Shown: positions 23,937 through 31,850 of the stretch, piece by piece | How positions within the stretch are numbered: position 1 is the first letter of the stretch | Layout: every line of letters begins with the position of its first letter | Assembly: GCF_014195095.1 (NCBI RefSeq) | Contig: NZ_JACIBC010000006.1 | Coordinates: forward strand, 124,001 to 188,000 | Source of the DNA: Rhizobium sp. BK602 | GTDB taxonomy: Bacteria > Pseudomonadota > Alphaproteobacteria > Rhizobiales > Rhizobiaceae | Direction of reading: 5' to 3' | Length of the DNA: 64,000 bases | Made by a program: the position numbers and the translations under genes | Notes under the pieces: model-generated | Databases searched by the model: none | What the model was told of the DNA's origin: nothing | What the model saw: only the letters and a program-made list of their open reading frames with translations

Positions 23937-25043
23937 ATGGATCGCCGTTCGTTCATCAGACGAGCCGGAGCAGTCGGCGCGGGCGCAGCCGCCTCCGCGC
24001 TGGCAAGCCCCGCCCTGGCGCAGGAGTTTCCCAAGGTCACCTGGCGCATGACGTCCTCTTTCCCGAAAAGCCTGGATACGATCTACGGCGGCGCCGAGGA
24101 TATCGCGGCGCATGTCGCGGATGCGACCAACGGCAATTTCGTCATCCAGGTGCATGAGGCCGGCGAGATCGTGCCCGGCGGGCAGGCGGCCGATGCCGTC
24201 AGCGGCGGCACCGTCGAGGCGGCGCATACCTGTTCCTACTATTTCTGGAACAAGGACCCGACCTATGCCATCGGCACGGCGCTGCCGTTCGGCTTGAACG
24301 CCCGGCTGACCAATGCCTGGTTCTACCAGGGCGACGGCAACAAGCTGATGAACGAGTTCTATGCCACGCAGGGGATTCTCGGTCTGCCGGCCGGCAATAC
24401 GGGCGTGCAGATGGGCGGCTGGTTCCGCAAGGAAATCAACACGCTGGACGATCTCAAGGGCTTGAAGATGCGCATTGCCGGTCTTGCCGGCAAGGTGATC
24501 GAGAAGGTCGGCGTCGTGCCGCAGCAGGATCTGCCGATCAGCGGGATTTACGATGCGCTCGAAAAGAACACGCTCGACGCGGTCGAATGGGTCGGTCCCT
24601 ATGACGACCTGAAGCTCGGTTTCCAGAAGATCGCCAAATATTATTATTATCCCGGCTGGTGGGAGGGCGGCGCCGTCGTGCATGCCTTCTTCAACCTGGA
24701 AAAATGGAACGGCCTGCCGAAGACCTATCAGGCCATCCTCGCGGATGCCTGCGCCTTCGCCAACACCAACATGCTGGCGAAATACGATGTGAAAAATCCG
24801 CAGGCCCTGAAGGATATCGTCGGGCAGGGCGTGACCCTGCGGCCCTTCAGCCAGGAAATTCTCGAAGCCTGTTTCCAGGCGGCGACCGGGATTTATGCCG
24901 ATCTCTCGAAATCGAACGAGTACTTCAAGCGTATCTATGAGGATCAGGTTGCCTACAAGAAGGATGCCTATCTCTGGATGCAGCTTTCCGAGTACACTTT
25001 CGACACGTTCATGATGATTCAGCAGCGGGCCGGCAAGCTTTGA
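23937..25043 (+). CDS. TRAP transporter solute-binding protein (DctP family), Tat-exported
   Basis: This 368-residue binding protein is of the DctP/TakP type, for organic acids such as 2-oxo acids. A twin-arginine signal starts at MDRRSFIRRAG and ends near ALASPALAQ. Conserved motifs include EIVPGGQAADAV, LPFGLNARLTNAW, GLKMRIAGLAGKV and VEWVGPYDDL. The last is typical of the TakP-like carboxylate binders. GGGAGG stands 8 bp before the ATG at 23937. No DctQ or DctM subunit is adjacent, so this is an orphan binding protein that may pair with a permease elsewhere. Ligand uncertain. Confidence 0.9.
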   Translation: MDRRSFIRRAGAVGAGAAASALASPALAQEFPKVTWRMTSSFPKSLDTIYGGAEDIAAHVADATNGNFVIQVHEAGEIVPGGQAADAVSGGTVEAAHTCSYYFWNKDPTYAIGTALPFGLNARLTNAWFYQGDGNKLMNEFYATQGILGLPAGNTGVQMGGWFRKEINTLDDLKGLKMRIAGLAGKVIEKVGVVPQQDLPISGIYDALEKNTLDAVEWVGPYDDLKLGFQKIAKYYYYPGWWEGGAVVHAFFNLEKWNGLPKTYQAILADACAFANTNMLAKYDVKNPQALKDIVGQGVTLRPFSQEILEACFQAATGIYADLSKSNEYFKRIYEDQVAYKKDAYLWMQLSEYTFDTFMMIQQRAGKL

Positions 25044-25271
25044 CCGGTAAGGCCGATGGATGATCATATTCTAGTTTAGCATTTAGAGATTCGTGAATTA
25101 TAGCCCAAGTAGAATTTGTTTCGAGCGGGCGCACGAATACGGTGCGGTATCGCACTGGATTCCACGTAAGTTACCGACATAATTGGAAAATTCGCCCGGA
25201 TGCATTCTATTTGGGCAAGCAAATTTTAAAGTGTTTCGCCTAGGGTTCGCGCCGCATCAGGGGAACTCTGA

Positions 25272-27587
25272 ATGAAGCCTCAAAGCCCGGACACCGTACC
25301 GACGGATGTGTATCTGTCGTTCGTCAGTTCGCTTTTCGCAAACCGTAGCACGCTGCTTACGGGCCTGTTCGTTCATATCCTGAGCTATGTCGTCATCGTG
25401 CTCAGTACCGGCGCCGGCGTCTATCTGGGTTTCTGCGTCGCGCTGGCTGCGGTCTTCGCGTTCCGCATCCATTCCTTCCGCCAGTTCGACGCGGCCGACA
25501 AGAGCACGTTTTCGCGCGCCGATATCGCGCATTGGGAAATGCGTTATGTGCTCGGCGCGACGGCGGTGGCCGCGATCCTGGGCGTCGCCAGCGGCTATGC
25601 CATTCTGGTGGTCCAGAATCCGCTGGCGGAATTCATCTGCATCGCCGTGACCATGGGGTCGATGGTATCGATCCTCGGTCGCAACTATGGTTCGCGCAAG
25701 GCGATCGACCTGCAGACCCTGGCATGCTGCCTGCCGATCATCGTTGCCTGCCTGATGTCTGGACAGCCCTACAAGGCCATCGTTTCCATCATGCTCGTGC
25801 CGTTCGGTCTGACGACGCGCTCCATGGCCAATGGCCTGCGCGAGTTTCTCTACAAGAACGTCATAGCCTCCCGCGAGATATCGCTGATCGCCGACCGGTT
25901 CGACACGGCGCTGAACAACATGACGCATGGCCTCTTCATGCTCGACGCCGACAATCGTATCCTCGTCGCCAATCGCAAGGCCTGCGAACTCCTGAACCTG
26001 GCGCATCCCGAGCAGCTCAGGGACTGCGAACTCGATGTCGTGCTGCGTTACAGCGCGCGCCATGCCGTCATCGACGGATCGCTGCCCGGTCTGATCCAGC
26101 AACAGATCGCGCGGCTCATCGACGGCACGCTGTCGCGGGCGCTGATCGAGTTCGGCGAGGACCTGTTTCTGGAATTCTCGGCAAGCCGCCGCGCCGATGG
26201 CATCGTCATCCTGATCTTCGAGGATGTGACGGCGCGTGTCCTGGCCGAACGCCGGGTCCTGCACATGGTGCGCTTCGATCCGCTGACGGGATTGCCGAAC
26301 CGCGAATATTTCGTCGAACTGACGCAGGACAAGCTGGCCGCAGGCACCGGCGACCGCCCGGTCGGCATCCTGGTTCTCGACGTCGACGATTTCAAGCATG
26401 TCAATGATGCCAAGGGACATGTGACCGGCGACCGGCTGCTGGTCACCATCGCCGCGCGGCTGCGGGAGGCGGCTGGCGACACCGTACTTTGCGCGCGCCT
26501 GGTCGCGGACCAGTTCGTGCTGTTGTTTTCGAATGAGGACGGCGGTCGGGACCTGGATGCCCGGATATCCGCCCTGCATGCGGCGATGTCGGGCATCTAT
26601 GAGGTGGACGGCCACAGTTTGCGTATCTCCTTCAGCGGCGGTTACGTGACCATGAGGCGCGGCGAATTCCGCCCGGAGGAATGGCAGATCAAGGCCGACC
26701 TGGCGCTGTTCGATACCAAGTCGCGCATGAAGGGCGGCTGCTCCGCCTTCGAACCGGAGATGGACGCCCGCTATATCGACCGGCAAAGGCTGAAGGACGA
26801 TCTGCGCGAGGCGATCGAGACCGGCAAGCTGCATGCCGTCTATCAGCCGATGTTCACACCGGATGGCCGCCATATCGATTGCTGCGAGGCGCTGGCGCGG
26901 TGGGTGCATCCGGAACGAGGCTCGGTTCCGCCGAATGTTTTCGTACAGGTCGCCGAGGAGATGGGCATCATCACCGACATCACGCGCTTCATGCTCAACC
27001 GTGCCTGCCGGGATTGCGCCGCCTGGCCAAGGCCGCTTTCGGTCTCGGTCAATCTCTCGGCGCAGGATCTGCGCGGCGACGATATCGTCGCCATCGTTAC
27101 GGAAGCGCTGGAGGCGTCGGGACTGGAGCCGTCGCGACTGCATCTCGAGGTGACCGAAAGCTGCCTGATGGATGAGATCGTCACCGTGCGGGCGATTCTC
27201 GCCGATTTGCGCGCCAAGGGCATCACCATCGCCATCGACGATTTCGGAACCGGCTTTTCCAGCCTCAGCTATCTCGATTCGCTGCCGGTGGATATCGTCA
27301 AGATCGACCGTTCCTTCGTGCGCGACATTACCGGCGACGACCGCCGTTTCAAGCTTCTGTGCGGCATCGCCGATCTCTCGCGCAGCCTCGGGTTGGAAGT
27401 CGTCATCGAGGGCGTGGAAACGCCGGAGCAATTGATTGTCATCAACGAGCGTGGCCTGGCCGATATTGTCCAAGGCTACGTGTTCTCGCTGCCGCTGCCG
27501 CCGCAGAGGATCAGCGAGATGGCGGCAAGTCTCGTCCGCCATCCGGCGCCGGATATTGCCCAGGGCAGCTCGGTCGAGGCCTATTGA
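25272..27587 (+). CDS. MASE-like membrane PAS-GGDEF-EAL protein, probable c-di-GMP phosphodiesterase
   Basis: This 771-residue protein has an N-terminal region with several hydrophobic helices (about 28-175), then a PAS-like segment (about 205-330). A GGDEF domain (about 345-495) precedes an EAL domain (about 510-760). The GGDEF active site is degenerate, RLVADQF in place of RxGGDEF (VADQF at 411-415), so cyclase activity is unlikely. The EAL site is intact (Glu539-Ala-Leu541), as are DDFGTGFSSL and the VIEGVETPEQ loop. The most likely role is hydrolysis of c-di-GMP, with the degenerate domain binding GTP as an effector. Start ATG at 25272, preceded by AGGGG. The gene is preceded by 228 bp without features. 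Confidence 0.9.
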   Translation: MKPQSPDTVPTDVYLSFVSSLFANRSTLLTGLFVHILSYVVIVLSTGAGVYLGFCVALAAVFAFRIHSFRQFDAADKSTFSRADIAHWEMRYVLGATAVAAILGVASGYAILVVQNPLAEFICIAVTMGSMVSILGRNYGSRKAIDLQTLACCLPIIVACLMSGQPYKAIVSIMLVPFGLTTRSMANGLREFLYKNVIASREISLIADRFDTALNNMTHGLFMLDADNRILVANRKACELLNLAHPEQLRDCELDVVLRYSARHAVIDGSLPGLIQQQIARLIDGTLSRALIEFGEDLFLEFSASRRADGIVILIFEDVTARVLAERRVLHMVRFDPLTGLPNREYFVELTQDKLAAGTGDRPVGILVLDVDDFKHVNDAKGHVTGDRLLVTIAARLREAAGDTVLCARLVADQFVLLFSNEDGGRDLDARISALHAAMSGIYEVDGHSLRISFSGGYVTMRRGEFRPEEWQIKADLALFDTKSRMKGGCSAFEPEMDARYIDRQRLKDDLREAIETGKLHAVYQPMFTPDGRHIDCCEALARWVHPERGSVPPNVFVQVAEEMGIITDITRFMLNRACRDCAAWPRPLSVSVNLSAQDLRGDDIVAIVTEALEASGLEPSRLHLEVTESCLMDEIVTVRAILADLRAKGITIAIDDFGTGFSSLSYLDSLPVDIVKIDRSFVRDITGDDRRFKLLCGIADLSRSLGLEVVIEGVETPEQLIVINERGLADIVQGYVFSLPLPPQRISEMAASLVRHPAPDIAQGSSVEAY

Positions 27588-27758
27588 AGCTCTGCGACGT
27601 TCTCGTGCATTGCATTTTTTCGCGCTTTGTGTAACGCCTCGGTAGAGGAAATCTGGCTGTGGCGCCATCTTCGGGGGTGTCGCGGCTTTTGAGGCTGAAG
27701 CTCGGTCGGCAGACGATTGCCAGGCTTGCCGCGAGCGGATTGAGGGGAGATCTTTTGC

Positions 27759-27983
27759 ATGGCCGAACATCATACCGGACCGATCGAAACCGGTGCTCCT
27801 ATGGATTACAAGGAGCATGAGAAAACCTATGACCGGTTCATCGTGGGTGCGAAGGTCGGAACGGGCATCATCGTCGCGCTCCTGATCGCGATGACGGCCG
27901 GCTTCTTCGGCCATGCCGGTTTCCTCGGCGGTCTCCTCATCTTCGTCGTTCTCTCCATCGCCAGCATCCTATTCGGGCGCTGA
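27759..27983 (+). CDS. aa3-type cytochrome c oxidase subunit IV-like protein
   Basis: This 74-residue small membrane protein matches the bacterial aa3-oxidase subunit IV family (COX4_pro_2). The conserved segment is MDYKEHEKTYDRFI (about residues 15-28), followed by a hydrophobic C-terminal region with two short helices (about 31-72). Family members are accessory subunits of the terminal oxidase. The main oxidase genes (ctaD, ctaC) are not nearby. Placement just before the transhydrogenase genes is a common arrangement in rhizobia, to my recollection. A weak terminator follows. Confidence 0.82.
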   Translation: MAEHHTGPIETGAPMDYKEHEKTYDRFIVGAKVGTGIIVALLIAMTAGFFGHAGFLGGLLIFVVLSIASILFGR

Positions 27984-28006
27984 CATTTCGTCGCGCTGAT
28001 CGACGC

Positions 28007-28029
28007 CGGGCCTTCGGCCCGCGCCTTTT
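28007..28029 (+). terminator. weak Rho-independent terminator candidate
   Basis: A 6-bp stem CGGGCC-TTC-GGCCCG is followed by CGCCTTTTC. It lies 24 bp after the subunit IV stop. The stem is short and the T-run is interrupted, so efficiency is uncertain. Confidence 0.4.
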
Positions 28030-28090
28030 CTGGGATTCTGCAGGCTGTTGCGCCGCCGTTTCCGGTAGCGCTGTCGTTTGATGCGAGGGG

Positions 28091-29260
28091 ATGTCGTTGG
28101 GCAATCTGGTTTTTGTCGCCAAGGAAACCGTGGCGGACGAGACGCGGGTGGCTGCGTCCGCGGAAACGGTGAAGAAGATGAAAGGCCTCGGCTTCGACGT
28201 CGTCGTGGAAGCGGGCGCCGGTGCCTCGTCGCGCATTCCGGACAGTGAATATGAGGCCATCGGCGCGCGTATCGGCGCCGCCAAGGATGCCAAGCGTGCC
28301 GACGTCGTCCTCAAGGTGCGGCGACCGACACGCAAGGAGATTGGCGGCTACAAGAGCGGTGCGATCGTTATCGCCATCATGGATCCCTATGGCAACGAGG
28401 CCGCGCTGGTCGAGATGGCGAAGGCTGGGCTGACGAGCTTTGCCATGGAGCTGATGCCGCGCATCACGCGCGCCCAGTCGATGGATGTGCTGTCGTCGCA
28501 GGCAAATCTCGCCGGCTACCAGGCCGTCATCGAGGCCGCTGCCGTCTATGACAGGGCGCTGCCGATGATGATGACGGCGGCGGGAACGGTGCCGGCGGCA
28601 AGGGTTTTCGTCATGGGCGCGGGTGTTGCCGGCCTGCAGGCGATCGCGACGGCACGGCGCCTCGGCGCACAGGTGTCGGCCACCGATGTGCGGCCGGCCG
28701 CCAAGGAGCAGGTTGCCTCGCTCGGCGCGAAATTCATCGCCGTCGAGGATGAGGAGTTCAAGGCGGCGGAAACGGCTGGCGGTTATGCCAAGGAAATGTC
28801 GGCCGCCTATCAGGCCAAGCAGGCGGCCCTCGTCGCCGAGCATATTTCCAAGCAGGATATCGTCATCACCACGGCCCTGATCCCCGGCCGCCCGGCGCCG
28901 CGGCTCGTCAGCCGCGAGATGCTGAGGGCGATGCGGCCCGGCGCCGTCGCGGTCGATCTCGCCGTCGAGCGCGGTGGCAATATCGAGGGCGCCGAGCTTG
29001 GGATCGTCGCCGATGTCGAAGGCGTCAAGGTGGTTGGCTATCCCAACATGGCCGGCCGCGTCGCGGCGAGCGCGTCTGCTCTCTACGCCAAAAACCTCGT
29101 CACCTTTCTCGAAACGATGGTGGACAAGGATAGCAAGAGCCTCGGGCTCAACCGCGCCGACGAACTGATCAAGGCAACGATGCTGACCGACGGCGGCGAG
29201 GTTGTGCATCCGAATTTCGTCGATCCCGATCAGGCGACGGTCAACAAGGGAGATGTCTAA
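28091..29260 (+). CDS. pntAA: NAD(P) transhydrogenase subunit alpha part 1 (domain I)
   Basis: This 389-residue NAD(H)-binding component (dI) is the first part of a split PntA. N-terminal and C-terminal alanine dehydrogenase/PNT domains are visible. The Rossmann motif VMGAGVAGLQAIATARRLG begins near residue 174, and RVAASASALYAKNL lies near the end. The enzyme transfers hydride between NADH and NADP+ driven by the proton gradient. The three-gene format (dI / membrane / membrane-dIII) is common in alphaproteobacteria. The ATG at 28091 follows GAGGGG. The stop is immediately followed by pntAB, so the genes are co-translated. Confidence 0.93.
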   Translation: MSLGNLVFVAKETVADETRVAASAETVKKMKGLGFDVVVEAGAGASSRIPDSEYEAIGARIGAAKDAKRADVVLKVRRPTRKEIGGYKSGAIVIAIMDPYGNEAALVEMAKAGLTSFAMELMPRITRAQSMDVLSSQANLAGYQAVIEAAAVYDRALPMMMTAAGTVPAARVFVMGAGVAGLQAIATARRLGAQVSATDVRPAAKEQVASLGAKFIAVEDEEFKAAETAGGYAKEMSAAYQAKQAALVAEHISKQDIVITTALIPGRPAPRLVSREMLRAMRPGAVAVDLAVERGGNIEGAELGIVADVEGVKVVGYPNMAGRVAASASALYAKNLVTFLETMVDKDSKSLGLNRADELIKATMLTDGGEVVHPNFVDPDQATVNKGDV

Positions 29261-29659
29261 ATGGCCAGCCAAGCAATGGATCAGGCGCTCCAGCAATTGA
29301 ACGACGCGGTTGCCGCCGTCACCACCGCCGCCGCGCAGGCGCCGGAGGCCGTCAGCGCCGCATCCGGCGGCGTGATCGACCCTTTCGTTTTCCAGCTTGC
29401 GATCTTCGTTCTGGCGATCTTCGTCGGTTACTATGTGGTCTGGTCGGTGACGCCGGCGCTGCATACGCCGCTGATGGCGGTGACCAACGCCATCTCCTCG
29501 GTCATCGTCGTCGGCGCCTTGCTGGCGGTCGGCATTTCCGCGAGCGGGCTTGCGACCGGCTTCGGCTTCGTGGCGCTGGTGCTGGTTTCGGTCAATATCG
29601 TCGGCGGCTTCCTTGTCACCCAGCGCATGCTGGCGATGTACAAGAAGAAAGACAAGTGA
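29261..29659 (+). CDS. pntAB: NAD(P) transhydrogenase subunit alpha part 2 (membrane)
   Basis: This 132-residue membrane subunit corresponds to the C-terminal hydrophobic part of full-length PntA. After a polar Ala/Gln-rich N-terminus, hydrophobic helices are visible: VIDPFVFQLAIFVLAIFVGYYVVW, then ISSVIVVGALLAVG and FVALVLVSVNIVGGFLV. The domain forms part of the proton channel with PntB. The start codon follows the pntAA stop with no gap, and pntB starts 7 bp after its stop. Confidence 0.92.
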   Translation: MASQAMDQALQQLNDAVAAVTTAAAQAPEAVSAASGGVIDPFVFQLAIFVLAIFVGYYVVWSVTPALHTPLMAVTNAISSVIVVGALLAVGISASGLATGFGFVALVLVSVNIVGGFLVTQRMLAMYKKKDK

Positions 29660-29666
29660 GGGCGGC

Positions 29667-31064
29667 ATGCTGAGCAATATCGCGGCCTTTCTCTATCTCG
29701 TCTCCGGCGTGCTGTTCATCCTGGCGCTGCGCGGCCTGTCGCATCCGGCCACAAGCCGGCGCGGCAATCTCTACGGCATGGTCGGCATGGGGATTGCCAT
29801 CGCCACGACGCTTGTGCTGGCGACGCCGTCCTTCGGCGGTTTCGTGCTCATCGTTCTCGGCCTTGCCATCGGCGGCGGGGCGGGAGCCTACATCGCTCGC
29901 GTCATCCCGATGACCTCGATGCCGCAGCTTGTCGCCGGCTTTCATTCGCTCGTCGGTCTTGCGGCCGTGCTGGTCGCCGCTGCGGCGCTCTATACGCCGT
30001 CTTCCTTCGGCATCGGCAATATCGGCTCGATCCATACCGAGGCCCGCGTCGAAATGGCGATCGGCGTCGCCATTGGCGCCCTGACCTTCACCGGCTCGAT
30101 CATCGCTTTCCTGAAGCTCGACGGGCGCATGTCCGGCAAGCCGATCCTGCTGCCCTATCGTCATTTCATCAATGCCGGCCTGCTGGCGCTGATCCTGTTC
30201 TTCATCGTCGGCCTGGCGATCAGCGAGAGCCATTTCGATTTCTGGGCGATCGTCGTGCTGGCGCTGGCGCTCGGTGTGCTGCTGATCGTGCCGATCGGCG
30301 GCGCCGACATGCCGGTCGTCGTGTCGATGCTGAATTCCTATTCCGGCTGGGCGGCGGCCGGCATCGGCTTCACGCTCGGCAATCTGGCCCTGATCATCAC
30401 CGGCGCGCTTGTGGGATCTTCGGGCGCGATCCTGTCCTACATCATGTGCAAGGGCATGAACCGCTCCTTCATCTCCGTCATCCTCGGCGGCTTCGGCGGC
30501 GAGGCGGCTGCCGGCGGCACCGACAACAGCGACAAGACCGTGAAGCTCGGTTCGGCGGAGGATGCCGCCTATCTGATGGCGAATGCTTCCAAGGTCATCA
30601 TCGTGCCGGGCTACGGCATGGCGGTGGCGCAGGCCCAGCACGCGCTGCGTGAGATGGCCGACCGGCTGAAGGCGAACGGCGTCGAGGTGAAATATGCCAT
30701 TCATCCCGTCGCCGGCCGCATGCCCGGCCATATGAACGTGCTGCTCGCCGAGGCCAGCGTTCCCTATGACGAGGTCTTCGAGCTCGAGGACATCAATTCG
30801 GAATTCGCCCAGGCCGACGTCGCCTATGTCATCGGCGCCAACGACGTCACCAATCCGGCGGCGCGCGACGACAAGACCTCGCCGATCTACGGCATGCCGA
30901 TCCTCGATGTCGACAAGGCCAAGACCTGCCTCTTCGTCAAGCGTTCCCTCGGCTCCGGCTATGCCGGTATCGACAATACGCTGTTCTACAAGGACGGTAC
31001 CATGATGCTGCTCGGCGACGCCAAGAAGGTGACGGAGGATATCGTCAAGGCGATGAACGAGTAG
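29667..31064 (+). CDS. pntB: NAD(P) transhydrogenase subunit beta
   Basis: This 465-residue protein has a hydrophobic N-terminal half (about nine helices, residues 1-265) and a C-terminal NADP(H)-binding domain III (about 285-460). The NADP loop is IIVPGYGMAVAQAQHAL, with HPVAGRMPGHMNVLLAEA and VIGANDVTNPAARDD downstream, all characteristic of dIII. With PntAA and PntAB it makes the proton-translocating transhydrogenase of the inner membrane. The ATG at 29667 follows GAGGGCGGC, 7 bp after pntAB. Open frame further upstream overlaps pntAB and is rejected. Confidence 0.94.
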   Translation: MLSNIAAFLYLVSGVLFILALRGLSHPATSRRGNLYGMVGMGIAIATTLVLATPSFGGFVLIVLGLAIGGGAGAYIARVIPMTSMPQLVAGFHSLVGLAAVLVAAAALYTPSSFGIGNIGSIHTEARVEMAIGVAIGALTFTGSIIAFLKLDGRMSGKPILLPYRHFINAGLLALILFFIVGLAISESHFDFWAIVVLALALGVLLIVPIGGADMPVVVSMLNSYSGWAAAGIGFTLGNLALIITGALVGSSGAILSYIMCKGMNRSFISVILGGFGGEAAAGGTDNSDKTVKLGSAEDAAYLMANASKVIIVPGYGMAVAQAQHALREMADRLKANGVEVKYAIHPVAGRMPGHMNVLLAEASVPYDEVFELEDINSEFAQADVAYVIGANDVTNPAARDDKTSPIYGMPILDVDKAKTCLFVKRSLGSGYAGIDNTLFYKDGTMMLLGDAKKVTEDIVKAMNE

Positions 31065-31091
31065 GACGATTTAAATTCGGGCCTATTTGAC

Positions 31092-31132
31092 GAAATACGT
31101 AAAACACGTAAAATACGTAAAGTGTGTATTTC
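31092..31132. promoter_or_regulatory. iterated operator upstream of the toxin-antitoxin genes
   Basis: Three tandem 9-bp units, ACGTAAAAC, ACGTAAAAT and ACGTAAAGT (31097-31123), are flanked by a perfect 7-bp inverted repeat GAAATAC / GTATTTC (31092-31098 and 31126-31132). The right arm ends 15 bp before the antitoxin ATG. Antitoxin-toxin complexes of Phd type repress their own promoter at repeated or palindromic sites, so this is a probable autoregulatory operator. Confidence 0.6.
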
Positions 31133-31146
31133 TAGAGAGTGCTGAC

Positions 31147-31401
31147 ATGGCTGGCGCATTGAAGGTTTCCGCAACCGAATTTTCACGCAGCTTCGCAAAA
31201 TATCAGGATGAGGCGATCGCCGGTAAGGTCATCGAGATCACCAGTCACGGCCGCGTTGTCGGCGGTTATCTCTCCGCCAGTGAACTGGCGCATTATGAAA
31301 TGTTGAAGCGCAGGGAACGCGAAGTTCTTGTCGTCGGCGAGCTTGACGACGAAACGATCACCGATATCGAGAACGCTCAATACGGTGTCGTGCCCAGGTG
31401 A
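31147..31401 (+). CDS. Phd/YefM-type antitoxin
   Basis: This 84-residue protein has the N-terminal Phd/YefM fold: KVSATEFSRSFAKYQDEAIAGK (about 6-27), ITSHGRVVGGYLSASEL (about 31-47), and a charged C-terminal tail. Antitoxins of this family bind DNA through the N-terminus and neutralise toxin with the C-terminus. The ATG at 31147 fits; an upstream ATG (31087) falls in the repeated operator and is rejected. The TGA overlaps the GTG of the next gene by four bases (GTGA), a typical TA arrangement. Autoregulation via the upstream repeats is likely. Confidence 0.82.
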   Translation: MAGALKVSATEFSRSFAKYQDEAIAGKVIEITSHGRVVGGYLSASELAHYEMLKRREREVLVVGELDDETITDIENAQYGVVPR

Positions 31402-31841
31402 GATATCCTCAGCCGGCGCCTGGTCTTGTCATTCGCTATGCATTTCTTTGGAGCAGTGAGCACGAGCGCGGTATCTATGAAGCGGCCAAGAATCGTCCCT
31501 GCGCAATCGTCCTGGCGACGAAGCTTGGCGATGCCGGCCATTTTCAAACGGTCGTGGTGCCGATAACGCATAGTGAACCTGAGCCTTCCGATCCGAGCGC
31601 ATCGATAGAGATACCCCGTGAAATTTGTAGGCGGCTTGGTCTCGATGGTGAGAGGCATTGGGTTCGCATCACTGAACTCAACCGTTTCATATGGCCTGGC
31701 TATGATCTCCGGGAGCGGCCGGATAGGCCCGGCGTCATCGACTACGGCTTTCTGCCGGAGCCTTTCTTTGAAAAGATAAGGACGGCGATTGTCGAGCGAA
31801 ACAGGGTACTGAAACTCCGGTTCACACCGCGGGACGAGTAG
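31398..31841 (+). CDS. putative type II toxin, MazF/PemK-like
   Basis: This 147-residue protein sits directly after the antitoxin. It begins with GTG, overlapping the antitoxin stop by 4 bp. Motifs fitting the MazF/PemK growth-inhibitor fold are GLVIRYAFLWSSEHERG (9-25), KNRPCAIVLATK (31-42) and the TVVVPITHSEP strand (about 51-61). A Trp/Arg segment, LNRFIWPGYDLRER, follows. MazF-type toxins cleave RNA. Phd-family antitoxin with MazF/PemK-like toxin is a mixed pairing. Function is inferred from context plus moderate motif similarity. It converges with a histidine kinase gene, 9 bp apart. Confidence 0.6.
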   Translation: MRYPQPAPGLVIRYAFLWSSEHERGIYEAAKNRPCAIVLATKLGDAGHFQTVVVPITHSEPEPSDPSASIEIPREICRRLGLDGERHWVRITELNRFIWPGYDLRERPDRPGVIDYGFLPEPFFEKIRTAIVERNRVLKLRFTPRDE

Positions 31842-31850
31842 TCACGGACC

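Noticed and set aside
25257..27914. 885-codon open frame on the minus strand opposite the second GGDEF-EAL gene
   Set aside because: It mirrors the third-position GC pattern of the plus-strand gene and has no domain. The plus-strand frame carries EAL and PAS signatures.
29260..29261. Frameshift splitting pntA
   Set aside because: The split of pntA into pntAA and pntAB is a normal three-gene form in alphaproteobacteria and each part has its own start.
31097..31123. Tandem 9-bp repeats as a CRISPR or satellite
   Set aside because: Only three units of 9 bp with no spacers; the setting beside a toxin-antitoxin pair suits an operator.
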